Positions 54,601 to 64,000 of a DNA stretch of 64,000 nucleotides are shown here, piece by piece. Location: NCBI RefSeq assembly GCF_035582795.1, contig NC_134383.1, positions 1,061,501 to 1,125,500 of the forward strand. Reading direction: 5' to 3'. Both the position numbers and the translations under genes were made by a program. The stretch is from Mycteria americana. Its lineage: Eukaryota; Chordata; Aves; Ciconiiformes; Ciconiidae. Every line of letters starts with the position of its first letter. The stretch's first letter is position 1. The notes under the pieces were generated by a model. The model saw only the letters and a list, made by a program, of their open reading frames with translations, was not told the origin of the DNA and ran no database searches.

Positions 54601-57600
54601 GGCCCAGCAGCGAGCCCCCCGCACCAGCCCCTGCGCTGCAGGTGCCCAGGCACGGTGGGACGAGTCCCCCTGACCTGGAATAGCCCTGACCCGAAAGACA
54701 ACCCCACGCTTCCCCTTGCCAGCACAGCACCTCTGGGGATGCAGCTCAGGCCGCAGGGGCAGGACGGCCTGAATTCGCGCTCCTTTCCCTGCCCCAACCC
54801 GGCTCCAGCAGCAGGAAAGCCTTTCATCCCCACATCCACGGGGGACGGGGCTCCTGTGCCAGGCGGCCTTTGTGTCGGCACGGCATGTGACACTGGCACC
54901 CCGGGCAGGGCCACCGCCGCCAGCGCAGCTCCTTCAGTGCCGAGGCGAGGCAGGTTTCCCATGGGCAGCGTTCCCAGCCCCGCGATGGCTAGGCTGGAGC
55001 AAAACTGGAGCAGAGCCGTTCAAAGGCGGTTTAGTGACATCCTAAACACAGATTTGGTCGACACTCTCACGGTCTCCAGCTGCCATCTCTGGCAGATGCT
55101 CAACAGACAAGCCAGGGCTTTTTGATCAGGGTCTACACGCTCTGTTGGAAGGCACAGATACTCCCGAGCCACTGCAAAGTTACACCCCGCTCTAGGGAAA
55201 ACACACTTGGTGACCCGGGGCAGAAGAGAAGATACCCCCCGTCTCAAGAGAAGCTGTGGCCTCGTAACACAGTATAGGGAAAATAATGGGAAAACCCAGG
55301 GATGTGGCTGAGAAAGCCCAGCCGTCGGCACCAGCGCTCGGGGAGAGGAGCCACGCTTGGCCAGGGCAAGTCTCCTTGGTCGCCCCTCGGTGCTCGTGCA
55401 CAGCGCGCTTGGGAACGCTGGAGCTGCACTACACGCGAGCGAGCGAAGCGCCAGCGCGCTAGCGGCGTGTACGCGGAGGTTTTGTAGGATGTAATTGTAG
55501 GTAAGGGTACCTAGGCAGCTTAGATGTCGACTCTGCGCGGAACCAAAGCGGCGCAGGCCTGATTCCAAGTGGGTTATTGAAGCCAGGAGGAAAGAAGTGC
55601 GAGCAGTTGCATCTCAGGACATAGTTTACTACGTGAACCCTCCAAACAGCCCTGTCAGAAGGGCTTACACAACACTATTTGTAAACATTTACTTGCTTTT
55701 ACTCATTTACAAAGTCTTGTAGTCTAAAGTCCTTTTCCCTTGTGTAACCGGTTCTAGCACCATCAGTACGGGGGCACAAATTTAGCTCCTGGCTTCATTA
55801 AATCTCGTGGTTCATCTAACAGTCTACGGTATCACGATGCAAACTCATGATTCGGTACAAAACGCACCTCCAGAGCTTCCAACCTCCGCTCAACCTGGGG
55901 CTATTCTCCCCTTTCGTGCTTCAAGCACTGCAGGGAAACTGAGGTCCAAGAGCAAACACATCGGTAATCCAAAATTTAAGAAGACTTCAGAAAAGCCGTG
56001 CCTTGTCCCTACCCCCCGCTCGCGCTCCAAGGGGCCAGGGCTTGGCATGCCCGCTCTGCCCTCCGAGCCAGTCTGTTCCAACCCAGTACTTTCCCAACAA
56101 ACCCGCGCTGTGTCCCCAAACAAAGCCATGCCTCCTGCGCCCTGGACACTGCTCCTCTGCAACAGGGTCCTCTGTGCCAAGGGCAAGCTGATGGCTTCAG
56201 ACCAGCACAACTCAGTCCTGCAGTGAATACTGATCCAGCCAGCTGGGCCCAGAAAGCCTCTCTTCAACGCCCTCTTAGCAAGGGGCGAGGATGGTGTTTT
56301 TCATACAGAGAAGGCCTGTAGTCACAGCTCAGGCAGGAATTTCTCTTACAGTGCACCGCTGCCAACGCAGCCACCGAGGAGCAAAGGCGCAACTGCTTCC
56401 AACTAGCAGAAAAGGTCTTCGGACGCTAATGGCAAGTTTAAACTCACTTTCTTCAGAATCAACCCCTTCTAGTTCAAGCGGGGCTAGAGTCTCGCTGCTG
56501 CTTCCCAAAGCGCCAGAGGGGCTGCTGCAAGGCGGCCTTAGCCGCGAGACATTTACCACCACTCCTACGGCGCACCTTTGCGGAAGCTTCCGCAGTGCCA
56601 GGACTCAAGGGCCCGTTCCCAGGAGAAGGGATACGCCTGGGGGGTACTGGCGTGCCTGGGGGTACGCTAGTAACTTAACTGTTTCTAGCCCGTCGCTTAC
56701 ACAGGATGGGGAACATCACCAACACGAATAAATACGTCACCAGCACACAGCATCCCTGAAAAGATGGCAGTATCCTGGGACCTGGTCTTTACCTGCCTGC
56801 AGAAGTAGGTCAAATTCCAAAGAGAATCAGCCGGTCGGGTTCCCTTCTTATTTAACGCTGTTTATTAGAGAGACTATGCCTGCAATTTACTTCAGGCCAC
56901 AAAAGCCAGAAAGAATCTAGGTAATTCCGTGCTATGCAAAATATGTCACGAAACCCTCGCCGTGCTGGGTAGAGACGGTGTCCTCCGGCAGGAAGGCAAG
57001 CGGCACGCAGCCAGCACGGGAGAGCGTTTCGTCTACGCGAGCAGCAGGAAGCCTTACCTCTGCTGGGCACCTTATTCCTACTGAATCCAGCAGCGGGCTG
57101 ATGTCTGTATTGGTGCGTCCCCAACTCCTGCGCGTGATTAGCAGTTCCTAGCAAAGATTCTGGGTCCCCATGCCCTCCTGCATTTACAAGCAGAGGGGTC
57201 TCGTGGCAACCTTTGGTCAATGTGTTTGAACTCTTACTGTCTGGAAAGCTGTCCCTGGCACCCTCGCACGCGCAGTCCTCCTCCATGCTCTCCGAATGGA
57301 ACAGGGCTGGCTGGTGTACGTATCCGTGCGGCGGCACTGACGCGGGTACCTGCTGGATACATTCTTGCGCCCTGATTTTTAAGAGATGCTGGGGGCTGTT
57401 CTGTGGGTGGTACGTGTCAGCGCTCTGATAAGGCAAAGACAACGACTGGCGCTCCGAGAGGTTCTGTCCCACGCTGCTGCCCATATTCCCAGCATCCCCT
57501 TGACTCATATGCCTGAACAACTCTTGAAATTCTTGCTGCTGCTGCTGCTGCTGCCGCCGTTTGATGAGCTGTGCAAATTCTGCCTGGGGCAGCCGCATGT

Positions 57601-60600
57601 CCGTGTGCCCCGTGAGCGAGTGCCGGGGAGAAAGCAGTCCCTGGAGGATGTGCGGTACCTGCTGGTGTCGGCTGTAGTCGGGAGGCGTTGGGGACAACAG
57701 TGCTTGCTGTAGTGCCGATGCAGTGTAGTGCTGCTGCTGCTGATGTGCATTTTGAGGGAAACTGGGATACTGGTCAAGCTGCGGGACTTTCAGAGCCTGC
57801 TGAGCTGGAGGAAACCCAACTCCTCCCGACGGGCTGTAGTTGCTGGGGGAAACGCGAGGCTGCTCTGGGAACAGGTGGGGGTGTAAGTGCACCTGGTCGT
57901 AGTTGGCGGGGGGATACCTGTTCACGTTCAGACTGCGAAGAACAGAAAAGAACAAGTGACCGCTCTGCAGCAGCTCCGGCTCGGCTCGGCATGCCGGGCT
58001 GTACCTTCCCCGGTCAGGAGGCAGACAGAGCTGCTTCTGGGCAGGAGGTGCTCCCTAAGCCGCGCGATACAGCAGCCCCGCAGACTCCCAGAGCCCCGAC
58101 CGGGCTCGGGAACCGCTGCCCAGGGGCAGGGAGACAGCCCGCTCCCCGAAACCAGCGCGGGGCAGCCCCGGCTGGCGAGGAAACCACGCCTCAGCCCGAG
58201 ACATCTGCCCCCGCTTCTTCCTCCCTACTCCCAGCTCGGGGAAGCGGCGCAGAGGCGGCCGGGGGCCTTACCTGTGCGACTCGGCGCTGTCGGCACTGAG
58301 CTGCTTGGACAGCTGCCTGTGGCCGTAGGTGAGGGAGGCCATCAGGTTGGCGCGGTGCTGCATCTGGATCTGGTTGGCGCTGGGGCTGATGGGCATGCCC
58401 CGCGCGTGGGAGGACATGCCCTGCCCGGCCACAGAGGCCCCTTGCAGGAGGTTGTTGCTGACCATGTCGCCGGGCTCCTGCACTTGGATAGTGACCTGCT
58501 GAGGCTGCGACTGCTGCTGCAGGCCCAGGCACGTCAGCCCCATGTTTGGGGGAGGGGAACAGTTACCGGACTGTGGGAAGATTGTGTTGTGGGACGGCAT
58601 CCCTTGGAACTGGGACTGGGAGGCGGCACCTACAAGGAACAAAGACCCTCAGCACCCGCGCCAGCCTGCGGCAAGGCTCGGGAGCGAGATGGGCCCCGCG
58701 CAGGAGCTGCCGCTCTTCTGGGCCGCACTGGGAGTCCCAGTACGTGTCTGCGGGTGGTGAGGAGCGCTACTCCCGACCGCTCCGTCACGCCGCGCCAGCG
58801 TGCAAAGGTCACAGCTAGAGCCCCTTGCACAGAAAGAGAAACAAAGCAGAGTTGACAGTGATTTGCATAAACCCGAGAATATCAGCCCTTCCTCCCCACC
58901 CCCGGGAGCGATAAGTAAGGATCTTATGACAAGAAACCCAACAGCACATTCCAGCTGGCAGCTCCTCGCAAGCTCTCGATAACACCAGCCCTCGCTGCCA
59001 GATGGAGAATCTTTTACATCATCAGCAAACCGCGCAAGGACTAGGCCGCAGGGGGGAACCGAAGCCCCCGGCACCCCCACGCACTGTTTTCCTCGGAGGT
59101 TTGATAGGACCATACGGTTCTGCCAAGTGGCCCGCCCAGAGGAGCGCAGATGGCTCGGTAAACTGTCAGCGCTTACCGTGGGGCTGGAGCACGCTGCTGC
59201 TCACAGGAGGTGGGCTGCTGTTTGGTTGCCTGAAGAGATGGTTATTAGGGTGGTTCGGGGGTGGGCTGGATGGCTGAATCCGTAACCTGTGCAGGGAAAC
59301 AAGCACCTTTTCATCATGCCCGCTCCTCATTAAGATGCCTTGTCAACTGTGAGAGCTGACGCCAAATGCCGCGCTTCTCTTCTTTTAAATAAAGCCCTGG
59401 TTTGGGATCCCAAGCTCTTTACAGCTTGGCTTCTCTTCTGAGAGCCACCTGACTTGCCCAAGTCACGCAGGTAGTGAGCGTAACCCGGCGGCTACAACAG
59501 AAACCCGGGCACAAGGACACCGCAGGCTCGCCTCCTGACTCGCTGTGGCCAGCGAGAAACCTTCTGTTCTCCTTTCCCGCATTTCAGCCTGCCTCACCTA
59601 CAAGTCAGGGGGCTGAAGCCAAGGACGGTTACCTAAGCAAAAGCCTAAAAAGGCGCGAGACGTCCAGCAGCAGCTCTGAGCAGAAAGCATGAGAGAAACC
59701 GGCCGCTGAAGGGAACGCATTTTCAAGCCGGTCAAACGGCAGAACTGCCAATCATCTGTTCAAAGCAGATTTGTGCCTTTGAATCATGTTTCTCTACTTC
59801 TAAAAGTCCTTCAGACAGAATCCAGCTAAAAGCACCAGGCACATTCACCTGGGACCTGGCTATGTCATTCTAACTTTATACGCTTCCAACTCGGCCCTGG
59901 ACTGTCCTAAGCGCGTTAGCTCACCCCTGGGCTTGAGAGTAAGAGTAAAACGCATTCCCCTGAGCTTTACTAAAGCAATTTCTTTACCTCTGAAGCTGGT
60001 GAGTGAGCAGAGCTGGCTGGTTTTCACATGGAGCTTGCAAGGGTGGAGATGGCTGGGGTGGCCGGATACAGTCCTGAACCAGGCACCAGAAAAAAAACCA
60101 AGAAGTTTTTGCAATCAATAACGTCTCGACTGGTAAATTTAGAAAACACTGATTGGCGAAATAGGACATATCCAGATTCACCAAATACTCGACCCCTGAC
60201 TGTGGCTCTGGCTATCGCAGCAGCTGTGCAAACATCGCTGCTGAAGTCCTTCAGGCTTGCTCCTCATTACAGCAAGCCGAGCAATCTGCTCTCCTCAGTC
60301 CCACTGGGACCTGCTCAGTAGCTGTATCTGCAGCAATGCAGGAGAACACAGCTAAGACTTCAGAAGGTCTGCCTCAGGCTCCAGTACCTGAATCTGCTGA
60401 TGAAGGATCTGATGGTGCTGCTCCTGCTGGTACAACATGTGCTGCTGCTGTGTCTTCTCCAGCGTCCTCTCGTCCATGTGCCCACCATACATCTTCTGAA
60501 GCTGCTCACACTCCTGTAATGAATCCAACGCACCCTCTAAGCGACCTTTTTGTGCACGGCACACTTGCTGTGCAAAAAGGCACTTTCCACAGCCTACCCG

Positions 60601-61444
60601 TCTGAAAACGCCAGTAAAGAAAGCCTAATCCATTTAATTTGACAGAATCACGTGTGTAACACAGCTAGCCCAAGCCTTAGACAACAGAAAAGAAACGGAT
60701 GCACATGGCACCAAGCTGGTACCATTGCGTTCCCTTAAAATGCAAGCACAAAGCCCTAGTAACGATAACTGCAGGGCGAAGAGAGCACCTCGTATTTCTA
60801 CCATGTTGCAAGGTGAAGGTCCTGTCCTGGGGCCAAACCCCACTCAAGCCACCAATAAGCCGTGCGCTGGCTGCATCGGGAACAGCATACGACGCGCTCC
60901 AAACGCTGGCAGTAGGAACTGCCCCTTTCCCAGGACACCCTGGAACAGCCCCAAAACTTTGCTGCCACAGCAGCCGCAGTCCGACAGTGGCGGCGGGACC
61001 CGCGAGGCAGGCAGAACAGCCCACGCGGGGGCACGGCACGTGGTTTGCTCCCCAGAAAGAGGGGGGTGGAAGCCCCCAGTGTTCCCAGCTTGCAGGTGAA
61101 CAGCACGTACGTTTCGAGGACACTCAGCAGGGCTGCTGCAGATAGGCAGAGGGGAACAGCTCCTCGGCTGGAAAGCCACTGCGTGTCCACAGCCATTAGC
61201 GGTAAAGATTTCACCCTTTGCTTCCTGAAGCAGCAAGGCTGAGACAATAAAAAGCCCCTGCAGAGGCTCTTCCGAGGCCCCCGCCCCTCTTACCTGCTGA
61301 AGCTGTTTGATGCTACTGTTATTGCCCATCTTCTCCAGGTGGGCTTTGAAAGCCTGGATGCTGGCAGCACCATCAGAGAAGCGCCGAACCGGGGAGAAGC
61401 GTTCGGTGGGGAGGTGCAGAGTGTTTGAGTCCTTGTAAATAGAA
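51682..61444 (-). CDS. SIK3: SIK3 salt-inducible kinase, C-terminal part
   Basis: Serine/threonine kinase of the AMPK-related family that phosphorylates CRTC coactivators and class IIa HDACs. Only the regulatory C-terminal part is here; the kinase domain lies beyond the window. Exons on -: 61294-61444, 60388-60513, 59988-60073, 59177-59286, 58272-58629, 57058-57932, 53053-53216, 52205-52337, 51682-51839; all in phase, 719 complete codons. Landmarks, each close to human SIK3, are RRFSDGAASIQAFKAHLEKM (the RRFSDG site fits the PKA/14-3-3 type of SIK kinases), ECEQLQKMYGG, QQEQHHQILHQQ, SKQLSADSAESH, ALQQALLSPTPPDYS, a poly-Gln tract before EFQELFRHMSQGD, HSESMEEDC and the end CYPSTCITDVLLSYKHPE..MEQAGV. 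The gene continues past 64,000. Confidence 0.95.
53217..57057 (-). other. SIK3: SIK3 intron, 3.8 kb
   Basis: No coding exon is supported between the two flanking exons, whose sequences join as in human SIK3 (..KVPSRE / SIVGNCMDRSSPGQ). No recognisable transposon or RNA gene. The acceptor at its end is TTTTTCAAG, with A in place of the usual C or T before AG. Confidence 0.6.
59450..59515 (+). mobile_element. MIR SINE relic in a SIK3 intron
   Basis: ACTTGCCCAAGTCACGCAGG followed by TAGTGAGCG and, after about 25 bp, AAACCCGGGC follows the conserved MIR core (ACTTGCCCAAGGTCACACAG / CTAGTAAGTGGC / GAACCCAGGC). It is a short, old, amniote-age fragment on +, antisense to SIK3, between exons 59177-59286 and 59988-60073. 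Confidence 0.6.
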
Positions 61445-64000
61445 CTGAACACATGGGGAAGTGGGTTAGTGATACCAGCTAAAAACCAAACTCCGGTACA
61501 GAGACATTTAATTTACACCAGCCATGCTAAGTTCTACCTGCCCACTCACCCCGAATAAATCATGTTTTAGATCGAGACATAAAGTGCCATCATCACTGTG
61601 AAGAGGAAACAGGATTACCAAGTATCCTCGGTGCCTGGGCAGATAAATGTGTTTTAAGGTTGGAGACGACTCAGCCACAAAGCAGATTCCAGATGGGCAG
61701 CAACTCACTGCCCATCCATACAGATGCACCTATCCCTCAGATGAAAAAGGTTTACAGAAACCATTCAGCATCCTAAAAATGTAAATTCACCTCTTCAGTA
61801 GCCACTTCCTGAGCCTTCCAGCTCCCCAGGGCCCCTGCCTACATCTGATGCCTGAGGAAAACAGGAGGGGCACGTGGACAAAGGAGCCTGACGTGTTCTG
61901 CAGCCTCTGAGGAAGAAGGGGGGCTGGCATCCGTGCTTAGAGATGCACCGAATTAAAAAAAGAGGGCAGGAACGTAACTCCGTGCAGTAGGGGAAATCTT
62001 TCTACTGCATTAACCAAGCTGTCACTTCACATCCAGAGTCTCCCAGTTGCCTGGATGCTTGGCACTGGGCAATCAGAACGGGTACCTTTGAAAAGCAGAC
62101 ATAGCCACTATCGAGGCAACTCTGCCCAGGGAACTACGAGCGCTCTCCCTTCACAATGAGGTTTCTTCTTCACCATCAGAGGGAGCCAGATTTTTTTTCA
62201 GGAGCTGTTTTCTCCCAGAGTTGGGGCTCCCCATCATCAAAGCCAAGCGCTAAGCTCCTGCCCTGCCATCAGGTGCGACCTGTATTCTCGTTAGCAAAGC
62301 TAACTTTCCACACACACATCACAATGTGCCTCATAACCAACAGAATCAGGTTTCTCTGCCTGCCCCGGTGGTTTCTGTCCAAATGCAATCTATAAAACCC
62401 AGCAAACAATACTTAATGGTACAGGCTCCGACCGTGGCCTTTGTGAGAAGGTCACGGAGATGTGGTGTTTACAGCACCTCCTGGCACTAAACCCAACAGG
62501 AGCCCACCTGGCTGCACGCTGGCGTGGCCCTGAACTGCATTACTGCAGGCACGTTACTGCCACGGCTACTCGCAATATGGCTCTCTACTGAAGCCTCTCC
62601 CAAGAAGGAAAGCTATTTCTCCTGGAGAGATAGTCACCTCCCTTCTCAGAAGGTGACTGATGCTGGACCATTTCCAGCATGCTGGGTTCAGTTCCTGTCA
62701 CTTGGTCTGCCTTAGCAGGAGGTACTTCAGTTTCTACAGATGACACACAACTTTCTTCCAAGGACAGAGCCGTGCCCCTGCCTTTTGATGCCATCCCACC
62801 CGTTATCGTGATCCATTTGCCCTCCTGTTGTACTGACGGAAAGCAGAAGCTACAGATGAAACTACGCTGAGGCTCCCCAACCCGTGTGGCCAAGGCAGAA
62901 CAATTGTACTGCCTTGTACGATTGTTGTACTTCAATTCTGCTTTCAGATACCAAGTTACCGTGACCAAAAACAGGTGCTACGCAAGAAGATGGCTTAAAA
63001 TCTGTTAAGTGCTAAAATAAAACCCACCTGCCATTCAATAACAGAGGTCTATTTATGTGATGACACAAGACTGCTAATGGTTTCTGTGCCATATGTGTCT
63101 TGGACACAACACGGGGCAATCTGTTTGGGCCACGGTCAGACGAAGTGTCCGTGATTTCGCAGGTAAAACGTGAGGCAGGCTCACAGCACGTTATGACACC
63201 GAGGGTGGAATGAGCAGATACCACCCTGTTCGTGATGCAACAGCCTCAGGACTCCAGAGCCAAGAGGCAGAGGTGACACAACATATTTACAGGGGAAGTG
63301 TGTTTTAACAGTCTTGTTTAAAAAAGAAAAAAAAAAAAAAATCAATTCCTGCAGTGCATGAGGGACCCGGCTTACCTTTACGACTTGAAGCAATCTTTAA
63401 AGCAGGACACAGCACATTCTGGTTGTTTTGCAAGCTGCACTCCTCCTCCTATCAAGCTGTGACCCTAGAAATCTTTCCCCTCCTGCTCTTCCCATCCCCC
63501 AGGCACCTCTGTGAGGGAGTAACTTCAGGGTATAGAGGTGCTTATCTTGGTTTTCTGGAGTTCCAGCGTGGCACTAGCACTGTCTCAGCCTGCTCAGAGT
63601 TCACCTGTCTCTGCTGATTACATCAGTGCTCAGCTCAGCAGGTATCTGGCTACAATAAAAAGCGCTTTGTCAAGCCTGCCAGCGTGAGCTGGCTGGGAGC
63701 TGGAACACAAGCACCAGTCTGGCCTGGCAGGCGACTGCTTTCTCAACAGTCAAGACCAACAGGCAGCAAACTCTGCAGTTTGCAGCTGGTTTGCACTCGC
63801 AGCACGGAGAGGTTCAGAGCACCGGTTTTTAAGCTCCCTCGGTGGCATTAGCATCTCTGGTGCGCTGCTGCGGCAAGGCCTCTGTGTCAAATTAACACCT
63901 CTCTCCATCCGGAGCGCCCCACCCACGCATTTTGAGTGCGTTCAGACCCAATCTGCAGAGGTTCCCTCTTTCCCAGACATTGTGATTTTGTTTTTTTCTT
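61445..64000 (-). other. SIK3: SIK3 intron, partial
   Basis: From the first recognised SIK3 exon to the window edge no further exon could be matched to the protein. The next upstream exon should encode residues like the human RVWPPHLVPDQHR and is not seen. A poly(A) run is at about 63,327-63,340. The 127-codon open frame at 62585-62968 on - is unexplained but resembles no known SIK3 segment. Confidence 0.55.

Noticed and set aside
62585-62968. 127-codon frame on - as a further SIK3 exon
   Set aside because: Its translation matches no SIK3 segment known to me, and the expected upstream exon sequence is absent from the window.

Overview
This is bird nuclear DNA, very probably from a GC-rich microchromosome. 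It holds the conserved vertebrate block BUD13 - ZPR1 - APOA5 - APOA4 - APOC3 - APOA1 - SIK3 in the same order and relative orientation as in human. Only APOC3 is on the + strand. The apoA-I protein is 264 residues and close to, but not the same as, the chicken protein as I remember it, so a non-galliform bird is likely. Short introns, CpG-rich spacers and few transposons fit an avian microchromosome. Exon models were built by hand from splice signals, phase checks and family resemblance.

Layout. (1) 1-22,700 is a gene desert flanking BUD13 on its 3' side. AT-rich blocks full of TAAT-type motifs alternate with CpG-rich spacers, and no gene is supported. Several AT-rich blocks resemble each other; the clearest pair is 6511-6634 and 20434-20564. 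(2) 22,700-33,890 is BUD13 on the - strand: 11 exons, a 14-copy repeat in exon 5, and an old broken endogenous retrovirus in intron 2. (3) 34,265-38,352 is ZPR1 on the - strand, 14 exons. (4) 38,500-47,980 is the apolipoprotein cluster: APOA5, APOA4 and APOA1 on -, APOC3 on +. (5) 49,340-64,000 is the 3' part of SIK3 on the - strand: nine coding exons and a 3' UTR of about 2.3 kb; the window ends inside an intron.

How the genes relate. BUD13 is a splicing factor of the RES complex and ZPR1 a zinc-finger protein with growth and RNP-assembly roles; both are housekeeping genes with TATA-less GC-box promoters. The apolipoproteins are secreted lipid-carrier proteins of liver and intestine, and their promoters keep the TATA, HNF4, FOXA, GATA and NF-kB type motifs expected for such genes. 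APOA4 and APOC3 diverge from a 1.3 kb spacer; APOC3 and APOA1 converge with poly(A) signals about 515 bp apart. SIK3 is a salt-inducible kinase; only its C-terminal regulatory part is in the window.

The most interesting items are the duplicated AT-rich noncoding elements, the 18-bp-phased CACGTG array in the ZPR1 promoter, the E-box/FOXA hairpin upstream of APOA5, and the APOC3 and APOA1 promoter modules, which match the human ones from memory.
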